DNA of 64,000 nucleotides. It comes from Pterois miles. Its lineage: Eukaryota; Chordata; Actinopteri; Perciformes; Scorpaenidae. Below are positions 53,862-64,000 of this stretch, in pieces. A program made the position numbers and the translations under genes. Every line of letters starts with the position of its first letter. Positions within the stretch are counted from its first letter, which is position 1. The DNA lies in assembly GCA_947000775.1 (NCBI GenBank), contig CAMQGK010000425.1, positions 124,001-188,000 of the forward strand. Direction: 5' to 3'. A model generated the notes under the pieces. That model worked only from the letters and a program-made list of their open reading frames with translations, had not been told where the DNA came from and did not search any database.

Positions 53862-54003
53862 CAGTCCAGTGTGTAAAGTGTGGAGCTGAAGGTGGTTCAG
53901 TGTGTTGAGTGGACTGCTGTGGTGCTGGAGCTCAGTCCAGTGTGTAAAGTATGGTGCTGAAGGCGGTTCAGTGTGTTGAGTGGACTGCTGTGGTGCTGGA
54001 GCT
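53862..54003 (+). repeat. 71-bp internal tandem duplication (unit 69)
   Basis: Same gagct|cagtcc junction and 71-bp period (gtggactgctg at 53909 and 53980) as in the units at 2.5-18 kb, although 36 kb away and across the divergent core. Confidence 0.9.
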
Positions 54004-57000
54004 TCCTCACATCAGACTGCTTGTGTGATGCTGCTGGCTTGGTGTGGTTCGGTTGTCGTCCACTCTCCGGGAAGAGTCCTGTCCTGTGAGATCAGAAACA
54101 AGTCAGGAATCTGGATCCTTCTGTTAGTCTGCTGTCCGTGTCTCCCAGACTTCAGCTATAATAATCAACTATGAAGACTAATTCATGTTGAAATAAATCT
54201 GCATTGATCAGTGGTGTCACAGGTTATATGAGTCTGGAAAACATGTGTAGGCTTCATCTTGGACACTACTGAAGCTGGCTGCAGCTACATATTTACAGTG
54301 GTACCAACCTTCTTGTCTAACTGTTGGCTAGAAAATAAATATTCATATTTCCCAAAATGACAAAATGTTCCTTTAATGTGCAGCTTACTTACGTCGTCCA
54401 TGAAAACACAGGCGTTTCCGTCCGTTCTGTCCGTCTTGAGGTCCGTCATCCATCTGACCTGGTCGGGAATCAGCATTTCTTCATTGTTGTAAAGATGTAA
54501 AGGAGCCGCTGAACTACAGCAACACTCAGTCTGAGTCTCTGTAAAAATACAAATAAATAATGGTGTTTTATGTAACCTTCAACTGATTTACTACTGAAGA
54601 AGATTCATGTTAACCAAAATCAGTATGAGACTGAACACAGGATCATGTTACATGGCTGAATTTATGTTTTTTTGACTAATATAAACATGAGATCAGTCCA
54701 GCGTGTAAAGCTGAAGAGCTGAAGGTGGTTCAGTGTGTTGAGTGGACTGCTGTGGTGCTGGAACTTCCTCACATCAGACTGGTTGTGTGATGCTGCTGGC
54801 TTGGTGTGGTTCGGTTCATGTCCACTCTCCGGGAAGAGTCCTGTCCTGTGAGATCAGAAACAAGTCAGGAATGTGGATCCTTCTCTAAGTCTGCTGTCAG
54901 TGTCTCAAAGAGAGTCAGCTATAATAATCAACTACGAAGACTAATTCATGTTGAAATAAATCTGCATTAATCAGCGGTGTCAAAGATTACATGAGTCTGG
55001 AAAACATGTGTAGGCTTCATCTTGGACACTACTGAAGCTGGCTGCAGCTACATATTTACAGTGGTACCAACCTTCTTGTCTAACTGTTGGCTAGAAAGTC
55101 AATATGCATATTTCCCAAAATGACAAAATGTTCCTTTAATGTGCAGCTTACTTACGTCGTCCATGAAAACACAGGCGTTTCCGTCCGTTCTGTCCGTCTT
55201 GAGGTCCGTCATCCATCTGACCTGGTCGGGAATCAGCATTTCTTCATTGTTGTAAAGGTGTAAAGGAGCCGCTGAACTACAGCAACACTCAGTCTGAGTC
55301 TCTGTAAAAATACAAATAAAATAATGGTGTTTTATATAACCTTCAACTGATTTACTACTGAAGAAGATTCATGTTAACCAACATCAGTATGAGACTGAAC
55401 ACAGGATCATGTTACATGGCTGAATTTATGTTTTTTTGACTGATATAAACATGAGATCAGTCCAGTGTGTAAAGTGTGGAGCTGAAGGCGGTTCAGTGTG
55501 TTGAGTGGACTGCTGTGGTGCTGGAGCTTCCTCACATCAGACTGGTTGTGTGATGCTGCTGGCTTGGTGTGGTTCGGTTCATGTCCACTCTCCGGGAAGA
55601 GTCCTGTCCTGTGAGATCAGAAACAAGTCAGGAATCTGGATCCTTCTGTTAGTCTGCTGTCAGTGTCTCCCAGACTTCAGCTATAATAATCAACTATGAA
55701 GACTAATTCATGTTGAAATAAATCTGCATTGATCAGTGGTGTCATAGGTTATATGAGTCTGGAAAACATGTGTAGGCTTCATCTTTGATACTACAGAAGC
55801 TGGCTGCAGCTACATATTTACAGTGGTAACAAACGTCTTGTCTAACTGTTGACTATAAAATCAATATTCATATTTCCCAAAATGACAAAATGTTCCTTTA
55901 GAGAGCAGCTTACTTACGTCGTCCATAAAAACACAGGCGTTTCCGTCCGTTCTGTCCGTCTTGTGGTCCGTCATCCATCTGACCTGGTCGGGAATCAGCA
56001 TTTCTTCATTGTTGTAAAGGAGCCGCTGAACTACAGCAACACTCAGTCTGAGTCTCTGTACAAACACTAATAAATAATGGTGTTTTATATAAACTTCAAC
56101 TGATTTACTACTGAAGAAGATTCATGTTAACCAACATCAGTATGAGACTGAACACAGGATCATGTTACATGGCTGAATTTATGTTTTTTTGACTGATATA
56201 AACATGAGATCAGTCCAGTGTGTAAAGTGTGGTGCTGAAGGCGGTTCAGTGTGTTGAGTGGACTGCTGTGGTGCTGGAGCTTCCTCACATCAGACTGCTT
56301 GTGTGATGCTGCTGGCTTGGTGTGGTTCGGTTGTCGTCCACTCTCCGGGAAGAGTCCTGTCCTGTGAGATAAGAAACAAGTCAGGAATCTGGATCCTTCT
56401 GTTAGTCTGCTGTCCGTGTCTCCCAGACTTCAGCTATAATAATCAACTATGAAGACTAATTCATGTTGAAATAAATCTGCATTGATCAGTGGTGTCACAG
56501 GTTATATGAGTCTGGAAAACATGTGTAGGCTTCATCTTGGACACTACTGAAGCTGGCTGCAGCTACATATTTACAGTGGTACCAACCTTCTTGTCTAACT
56601 GTTGGCTAGAAAATAAATATTCATATTTCCCAAAATGACAAAATGTTCCTTTAATGTGCAGCTTACTTACGTCGTCCATGAAAACACAGGCGTTTCCGTC
56701 CGTTCTGTCCGTCTTGAGGTCCGTCATCCATCTGACCTGGTCGGGAATCAGCATTTCTTCATTGTTGTAAAGGTGTAAAGGAGCCGCTGAACTACAGCAA
56801 CACTCAGTCTGAGTCTCTGTAAAAATACAAATAAATAATGGTGTTTTATATAACCTTCAACTGATTTACTACTGAAGAAGATTCATGTTAACCAAAATCA
56901 GTATGAGACTGAACACAGGATCATGTTACATGGCTGAATTTATGTTTTTTTGACTAATATAAACATGAGATCAGTCCAGCGTGTAAAGCTGAAGAGCTGA

Positions 57001-57235
57001 AGGTGGTTCAGTGTGTTGAGTGGACTGCTGTGGTGCTGGAACTTCCTCACATCAGACTGGTTGTGTGATGCTGCTGGCTTGGTGTGGTTCGGTTCATGTC
57101 CACTCTCCGGGAAGAGTCCTGTCCTGTGAGATCAGAAACAAGTCAGGAATGTGGATCCTTCTCTAAGTCTGTTGTCAGTGTCTCAAAGAGAGTCAGCTAT
57201 AATAATCAACTACGAAGACTAATTCATGTTGAAAT
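53980..57235. repeat. Three-monomer higher-order repeat, offset ~2,278 bp
   Basis: Units 53980 and 54742 match 56258 and 57020. Shared markers are 'cagactgcttgtg', 'ctgctgtccgtgtctcc', 'aaaataaatattcat' and 'cttgaggtccg'. These units are also closest to those at 7.9 and 10.2 kb, which have the same offset. Confidence 0.8.
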
Positions 57236-57734
57236 ATATCTGCATTAATTAGCGGTGTCAAAGATTACATGAGTCTGGAAAACATGTGTAGGCTTCATCT
57301 TGGACACTACTGAAGCTGGCTGCAGCTACATATTTACTGCGGTAACAATCTTCTTGTCTAACTGTTGGCTAGAAAATCAATATGCATATTTCCCAAAATG
57401 ACAAAATGTTCCTTTCGAATGCAGCTTACTTACGTCGTCCATAAAAACACAGGCGTTTCCGTCCGTTCTGTCCGTCTTGTGGTCCGTCATCCATCTGACG
57501 TTGTCAGGAATCAGCATTTCTTCATTGTTGCAAAGGTGTAAAGGAGCTCCTGAACTACAGCAACACTCAGTCTGAGTCTCAGTAAAAATACAAATAAATA
57601 ATGGTGTTTTATATAACCTTCAACTGATTTACTACTGAAGAAGATTCATGTTAACCAACATCAGTATGAGACTGAACACAGGATCATGTTACATGGCTGA
57701 ATTTATGTTTCTTTGACTGATATAAACATGAGAT

Positions 57735-57876
57735 CAGTCCAGTGTGTAAAGTGTGGTGCTGAAGGCGGTTCAGTGTGTTGAGTGGACTGCTGTGGTGCTG
57801 GAGCTCAGTCCAGTGTGTAAAGTATGGTGCTGAAGGCGGTTCAGTGTGTTGAGTGGACTGCTGTGGTGCTGGAGCT
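57735..57876 (+). repeat. 71-bp internal tandem duplication (unit 74)
   Basis: Same junction and period, with gtggactgctg at 57782 and 57853. Confidence 0.9.
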
Positions 57877-60083
57877 TCCTCACATCAGACTGGTTGTGTG
57901 ATGCTGCTGGCTTGGTGTGGTTCGGTTGTCGTCCACTCTCCGGGAAGAGTCATGTCCTGTGAGATCAGAAACAAGTCAGGAATCTGGATCCTTCTGTTAG
58001 TCTGCTGTCAGTGTCTCCCAGACTTCAGCTATAATAATCAACTATGAAGACTAATTCATGTTGAAATAAATCTGCATTGATCAGTGGAGTCAAAGATTAT
58101 ATGAGTCTGGAAAACATGTGTAGGCTTCATCTTGGACACTACTGAAGCTGGCTGCAGCTACATATTTACTGCGGTAACAATCTTCTTGTCTAACTGTTGG
58201 CTAGAAAATCAATATGCATATTTCCCAAAATGACAAAATGTTCCTTTCGAATGCAGCTTACTTACGTCGTCCATAAAAACACAGGCGTTTCCGTCCGTTC
58301 TGTCCGTCTTGTGGTCCGTCATCCATCTGACCTGGTCGGGAATCAGCATTTCTTCATTGTTGCAAAGGTGTAAAGGAGCTCCTGAACTACAGCAACACTC
58401 AGTCTGAGTCTCTGTAAAAATACAAATAAATAATGGTGTTTTATATAACCTTCAACTGATTTACTACTGAAGAAGATTCATGTTAACCAACATCAGTATG
58501 AGACTGAACACAGGATCATGTTACATGGCTGAATTTATGTTTTTTTGACTGATATAAACATGAGATCAGTCCAGTGTGTAAAGTGTGGTGCTGAAGGCGG
58601 TTCAGTGTGTTGAGTGGACTGCTGTGGTGCTGGAGCTTCCTCACATCAGACTGGTTGTGTGATGCTGCTGGCTTGGTGTGGTTCTGTTGTCGTCCACTCT
58701 CCGGGAAGAGTCCTGTCCTGTGAGATCAGAAACAAGTCAGGAATGTGGATCCTTCTCTAAGTCTGCTGTCAGTGTCTCAAAGAGAGTCAGCTATAATAAT
58801 CAACTACGAAGACTAATTCATGTTGAAATAAATCTGCATTAATCAGCGGTGTCAAAGATTACATGAGTCTGGAAAACATGTGTAGGCTTCATCTTGGACA
58901 CTACTGAAGCTGGCTGCAGCTACATATTTACTGCGGTAACAATCTTCTTGTCTAACTGTTGGCTAGAAAATCAATATGCATATTTCCCAAAATGACAAAA
59001 TGTTCCCTTAGAGAGCAGCTTACTTACGTCGTCCATAAAAACACAGGCGTTTCCGTCCGTTCTGTCCGTCTTGTGGTCCGTCATCCATCTGACCTGGTCG
59101 GGAATCAGCATTTCTTCATTGTTGTAAAGGAGCCGCTGAACTACAGCAACACTCAGTCTGAGTCTCTGTACAAACACTAATAAATAATGGTGTTTTATAT
59201 AAACTTCAACTGATTTACTACTGAAGAAGATTCATGTTAACCAACATCAGTATGACACTGAACACAGGATCATGTTACATGGCTGAATTTATGTTTTTTT
59301 GACTGATATAAACATGACATCAGTCCAGTGTGTAAAGTGTGGAGCTGAAGGTGGTTCAGTGTGTTGAGTGGACTGCTGTGGTGCTGGAGCTTCCTCACAT
59401 CAGACTGGTTGTGTGATGCTGCTGGCTTGGTGTGGTTCGGTTCTCGTCCACTCTCCGGGAAGAGTCCTGTCCTGTGAGATCAGAAACAAGTCAGGAATGT
59501 GGATCCTTCTCATTGTCTGCTGTCAGTGTCTCCCAGACTTCAGCTATAATAATCAACTACGAAGACTAATTCATGCTGAAATATATCTGCATTGATCAGT
59601 GGTGTCACAGGTTATATGAGTCTGGAAAACATGTGTAGGCTTCATCTTGGACACTACTGAAGCTGGCTGCAGCTACATATTTACTGTGGGAACAACCTTC
59701 TGGTGTCTAACTGTTGGCTATAAAATCAATATTCATATTTCCCAAAATGACAAAATGTTCCTTTAGGGTGCAGGTTACTTACGTCGCCATAAAAACACAG
59801 GCGTTTCCTTCCGTTCTGTCCGTCTTGTGGTCCGTCATCCATCTGACCTGGTCGGGAATCAGCATTTCTTTATTGTTGTAAAGGTGTAAAAGAGCCGCTG
59901 AACTACAGCAACACTCAGTCTGAGTCTCTGTAAAAATACAAATAAATAATGGTGTTTTATATAACCTTCAACTGATTTACTACTGAAGAAAATTCATGTT
60001 AACCAACATCAGTATGAGACTGAACACAGAATCATGTTACATGGCTGAATTTATGTTTTTTTTGACTGATATAAACATGAGAT

Positions 60084-60225
60084 CAGTCCAGTGTGTAAAG
60101 TGTGGTGCTGAAGGCGGTTCAGTGTGTTGAGTGGACTGCTGTGGTGCTGGAGCTCAGTCCAGTGTGTAAAGTATGGTGCTGAAGGCGGTTCAGTGTGTTG
60201 AGTGGACTGCTGTGGTGCTGGAGCT
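60084..60225 (+). repeat. 71-bp internal tandem duplication (unit 77)
   Basis: Same junction and period (gtggactgctg at 60131 and 60202), copied together with the 2,349-bp block. Confidence 0.9.
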
Positions 60226-62710
60226 TCCTCACATCAGACTGGTTGTGTGATGCTGCTGGCTTGGTGTGGTTCGGTTGTCGTCCACTCTCCGGGAAGAGTC
60301 ATGTCCTGTGAGATCAGAAACAAGTCAGGAATCTGGATCCTTCTGTTAGTCTGCTGTCAGTGTCTCCCAGACTTCAGCTATAATAATCAACTATGAAGAC
60401 TAATTCATGTTGAAATAAATCTGCATTGATCAGTGGAGTCAAAGGTTATATGAGTCTGGAAAACATGTGTAGGCTTCATCTTGGACACTACTGACGCTGG
60501 CTGCAGCTACATATTTACTGCGGTAACAATCTTCTTGTCTAACTGTTGGCTAGAAAATCAATATGCATATTTCCCAAAATGACAAAATGTTCCTTTCGAA
60601 TGCAGCTTACTTACGTCGTCCATAAAAACACAGGCGTTTCCGTCCGTTCTGTCCGTCTTGTGGTCCGTCATCCATCTGACCTGGTCGGGAATCAGCATTT
60701 CTTCATTGTTGCAAAGGTGTAAAGGAGCTCCTGAACTACAGCAACACTCAGTCTGAGTCTCTGTAAAAATACAAATAAATAATGGTGTTTTATATAACCT
60801 TCAACTGATTTACTACTGAAGAAGATTCATGTTAACCAACATCAGTATGAGACTGAACACAGGATCATGTTACATGGCTGAATTTATGTTTTTTTGACTG
60901 ATATAAACATGAGATCAGTCCAGTGTGTAAAGTGTGGTGCTGAAGGCGGTTCAGTGTGTTGAGTGGACTGCTGTGGTGCTGGAGCTTCCTCACATCAGAC
61001 TGGTTGTGTGATGCTGCTGGCTTGGTGTGGTTCTGTTGTCGTCCACTCTCCGGGAAGAGTCCTGTCCTGTGAGATCAGAAACAAGTCAGGAATGTGGATC
61101 CTTCTCCAAGTCTGCTGTCAGTGTCTCAAAGAGAGTCAGCTATAATAATCAACTACGAAGACTAATTCATGTTGAAATAAATCTGCATTAATCAGCGGTG
61201 TCAAAGATTACATGAGTCTGGAAAACATGTGTAGGCTTCATCTTGGATACTACTGAAGCTGGCTGCAGCTACATATTTACTGCGGTAACAATCTTCTTGT
61301 CTAACTGTTGGCTAGAAAATCAATATGCATATTTCCCAAAATGATAAAATGTTCCTTTAATGTGCAGCTTACTTACCTCGTCCACAAAAGCACAGGTGTT
61401 TCCGTCCGTTCTGTCCGTCTTGTGGTCCGTCATCCTTCTGACCTGGTCGGGAATCAGCATTTCTTCATTGTTGTAAAGGAGCCGCTGAACTACAGCAACA
61501 CTCAGTCTGAGTCTCTGTAAAAATACAAATAAATAATGGTGTTTTATATAACCTTCAACTGATTTACTACTGAAGAAGATTCATGTTAACCAACATCAGT
61601 ATGAGACTGAACACAGGATCATGTTACATGGCTGAGTTTTTATGTTTTTTTGACTCATATAAACATGAGATCAGTCCAGTGTGTAAAGTGTGGAGCTGAA
61701 GGTGGTTCAGTGTGTTGAGTGGACTGCTGTGGTGCTGGAGCTTCCTCACATCAGACTAGTTGTGTGATGCTGCTGGCTTGGTGTGGTTCGGTTGTCGTCC
61801 ACTCTCCGGGAAGAGTCCTGTCCTGTGAGATCAGAAACAAGTCAGGAATGTGGATCCTTCTCTTAGTCTGCTGTCAGTGTCTCCCAGACTTCAGCTATAA
61901 TAATCAACTATGAAGACTAATTCATGTTGAAATAAATCTGCATTGATCAGTGGTGTCACAGGTTACATGAGTCTGGAAAACATGTGTAGGCTTCATCTTG
62001 GACACCACTGAAGCTGGCTGCAGCTACATATTTACTGTGGGAACAATCTTCTTGTCTAACTGTTGGCTAGAAAATCAATATGCATATTTCCCAAAATGAA
62101 AAAATGTTCCTTTAGAGTGCAGCTTACTTACGTCGTCCACGAAAACACAGGCGTTTCCTTCCGTTCTGTCCGTCTTGTGGTCCGTCATCCATCTGACCTG
62201 GTCGGGAATCAGCATTTCTTCATTGTTGTAAAGTGTAAAGGAGCCGCTGAACTACAGCAACACTCAGTCTGAGTCTCTGTAAAAATACAAATAAATAATG
62301 GTGTTTTATATAACCTTCAACTGATTTACTACTGAAGAAGATTCATGTTAACCAACATCAGTCATGAGACTGAACACAGGATCATGTTACATGGCTGAAT
62401 TGTATGTTTTTTTGACTGATATAAACATGAGATCAGTCCAGTGTGTAAAGTGTGGAGCTGAAGGTGGTTCAGTGTGTTGAGTGGACTGCTGTGGTGCTGG
62501 AGCTTCCTCACATCAGACTGGTTGTGTGATGCTGCTGGCTTGGTGTGGTTCTGTTGTCGTCCACTCTCCGGGAAGAGTCCTGTCCTGTGAGATCAGAAAC
62601 AAGTCAGGAATGTGGATCCTTCTCTTAGTCTGCTGTCAGTGACTCCCAGACTTCAGCTATAATGATCAACTATGAAGACTAATTCATGTTGAAATAAATC
62701 TGCATTGATC

Positions 62711-64000
62711 GGTTTCCGGTTCCGCCACCTAGAGGATGACAGCCTAATTCAGGAGCTCCCCGACGTTTTTTTCTTAAATAACCCCTTAAAACATTACTTT
62801 TGCAAACCCAATGAATATTTCTTCTAAAATGGATAAAGGGGTTACTACCAGAAGTGGGAAGACCACAAATGCGACCGAACATGAGACTGAAATCTGGCAA
62901 GGACGTCAAAACAGCCCCTCGGATTCATGCCCTCGTGGCGACGCTGTACCTGAAGCTAGCTTGCGAAGTATCCTTGACGAGCTTCGCGAGTTCAGAAGAG
63001 ACAACAGGGAGCAACTGATGGATATTAAACGCGAACTAAAGAGAGCAAATGACAGACTGGACGAGGCAGAGGGACGAATTGATGAAGTGGAGACCGTGCT
63101 TCAAGCAGCTTCAACGCTAATTAAGAGGCTAACACAGCGCCAAGCTAATCTGGAAGCCAAGCTGACTGACCAGGAGGGTCGCGCTCGTAGGAATAATTTA
63201 AGGATTTATGGAATACCCGAAGATAAAGAGTGCGCTCGATTTTCCTCAGGACCGGGATTTCGGGATAGAACGAGCCCATCGAGCTATGGCGTCAAAGCAG
63301 AGTAACACACAGTCGAAACCCGGCTCCATTGTGGTCAAGTTTTCCAGCTACAGGATGAAAGAGGAGCTTCTCCGGAGAGCTTGGCAGGCAAAAGAAGTGT
63401 TCTGTGAGGGAGCTCGTTTCTACGTTGATCATGACTTCCCTGCTGAAGTACTTAAGAAGCGTAACGAATATGCTGAAGCGAGGAAAGTGTTGAAAGAAAA
63501 ACACATAAAATTCCAGACACCGTACCCCGCAAAGATGCGGGTTTTCTATGATGACGGCACTCGACTCTACCAGAATGCTACAGAAGCGACGGGGGACATG
63601 GTTTCACGAGGATTTTCAGTTAAAACAGTGGGACCCCCCCATCATCCTAGATCAAGAGGAGATCCAGCTCCTGTCTACCTGGCAGGTGGCTGGAGGATGG
63701 CGCGACCGAGCCGGAGACCGGGAGTCTGATGCAGCGGGTGGTGGTTGCACACAGAGAGCCCACCGTGCACGAATTGAGGAAAAGCTTCGGGGATTTAGAA
63801 GGCAGACGTCTACAGCGGAGGACTGATGCTTCGGCCTCAGAGTCACAGATGAGTCCCTTCTAATTAATGTGTGATTATACCCCAGTCTGATCATTTTCTA
63901 GTAATCTGCCAAGGTGTCTTATATACTGTTACGTGGCATCCTACGGCTGTTTTCTTGCCTAATTAAAGAGTCGGGCCCTTCTAATTGGGCGAACCCTCCA
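62711..64000 (+). mobile_element. 5' part of a Tx1/L1-type LINE, running off the window
   Basis: Array sequence ends abruptly at 62710 and is replaced by unrelated DNA with higher GC. It holds a short leader (62711-62828), a decayed ORF1 with an L1-type RNA-binding domain (62829-63826), and about 170 bp after it (63827-64000) in which I see no gene. The latter is probably the spacer before ORF2. No reverse transcriptase is in view. The left end coincides with the array edge, so either the element inserted in the array or it marks the end of the array. Confidence 0.8.
62829..63826 (+). pseudogene. LINE ORF1 (L1-type RNA-binding protein), frameshifted
   Basis: ORF1 proteins of L1-type LINEs form coiled-coil trimers that coat the element RNA and act as nucleic-acid chaperones. 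The start chosen is ATG at 62829 (MDKGVTTRSGK); an upstream in-frame ATG at 62811 is also possible. A charged coiled coil follows (from LRSILDELREF, about residue 45, to about residue 125), then the RRM-like core signature ARRNNLRIYGIPED near 63180-63225. The frame then shifts. In the +1 frame the next recognisable motif, IERAHRA near 63260, comes much sooner than in normal family members, so an internal deletion of some tens of codons is likely. The C-terminal domain continues (FSSYRMKEELLRRAW, YPAKMRVFYDDG). A second frame change at a run of seven C near 63633-63639 is needed to reach the stop at about 63824-63826. Inactive as it stands. Confidence 0.8.

Larger units (their letters stand above)
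57735..61330. repeat. Three-monomer higher-order repeat, offset 2,349 bp
   Basis: Units at 57853 and 58613 match 60202 and 60963 at about 2,349 bp. They share 'gaagagtcatgtcctg', 'cagtggagtcaaag' and the 71-bp duplication. The offset equals three monomers plus the extra 71 bp, so the duplication was already present when the block was copied. Similarity ends near 59005/61354, where the promoter-side variants differ (ccttagagag versus ctttaatgtg). Confidence 0.8.
49973..62710. repeat. Tandem array, block 3 (units 64-80)
   Basis: Unit landmarks are at 50113, 50876, 51630, 52394, 53156, 53980, 54742, 55505, 56258, 57020, 57853, 58613, 59368, 60202, 60963, 61719 and 62481. The first units (to about 53.8 kb) are divergent, like block 2. 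From 53.86 kb on they return to the types seen in block 1. The array stops inside the last monomer at 'ctgcattgatc' (62710). Confidence 0.95.

Noticed and set aside
240..62710. Centromeric CENP-B box in the monomer
   Set aside because: I looked for the TTCG....A..CGGG pattern around ggttcggttgtcgtcc and tctccgggaag on both strands and the spacing does not fit. A centromeric role is possible without it but is not supported here.
240..62710. CRISPR-like array
   Set aside because: The repeats are ~757 bp and contiguous, with no short repeat and unique spacer pattern; the host is eukaryotic.
240..62710. Promoters at the 'ttttatataacc' and 'gatataaacatg' motifs in each monomer
   Set aside because: TATA-like strings are common in AT-rich intron-like sequence, and no initiator, downstream gene or other support was seen.
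240..62710. Poly(A) signals (aataaa) twice per monomer on the plus strand
   Set aside because: They occur in AT-rich stretches (gaaataaatctgc, caaataaataatgg) with no plausible plus-strand gene ending there.

Overview
The window looks like teleost fish nuclear DNA. The evidence is its repeats: a tRNA-derived SINE with the L2-type LINE tail and GATG simple repeat common in fish, a Ty3/gypsy-type gag remnant, and a Tx1/L1-type LINE ORF1. No intact conventional protein gene, rRNA gene or functional tRNA gene was found. Nothing looks bacterial or viral apart from the old retroelement remnant.

Layout. Positions 1-239 are a strongly degraded, cytosine-depleted copy of the local repeat. From 240 to 62710 there is one head-to-tail tandem array of about 80 monomers, all in the same orientation. 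Most monomers fall into two length classes, about 753-755 bp and 761-764 bp. The difference is an 8-bp tandem duplication (ttgtaaag followed by gtgtaaag or atgtaaag). Two transposable elements interrupt the array: a truncated LTR retroelement with a broken gag (42317-43944) and a SINE with target-site duplications (49596-49972). From 62711 to the window end the array gives way to the 5' part of a LINE whose ORF1 has two frame breaks and a probable internal deletion.

The array has internal higher-order structure. There are four-monomer blocks of about 3,030 bp at 30.6-39.0 kb and about 3,035-3,040 bp at 19.5-24.9 kb, and three-monomer offsets of about 2,277 bp (8-11 kb and 54-57 kb) and 2,349 bp (57.7-61.3 kb). 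Seven monomers share the same 71-bp internal duplication. Units from about 41.8 to 53.8 kb are more individual, share their own variants and contain both TE insertions, so they look like an older core between recently homogenised flanks.

Most open frames of 60-87 codons in the window are the same few shadow frames of the monomer, seen once per repeat. The most interesting possibility is on the minus strand. Each monomer carries an exon-like block with an excellent splice donor (GAC|GTAAGTAAG) and an acceptor (TTTTTACAG or TTTGTACAG). In short monomers it is exactly 138 nt and open in phase 0-0. In long monomers it is 146 nt and the phase changes. A second candidate block of 72 nt per monomer, ending in a stop, lies about 310 nt downstream. 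Whether this is an expanded exon array, a decayed gene cluster or a satellite that captured a gene fragment cannot be settled from sequence alone. I do not recognise the peptide.
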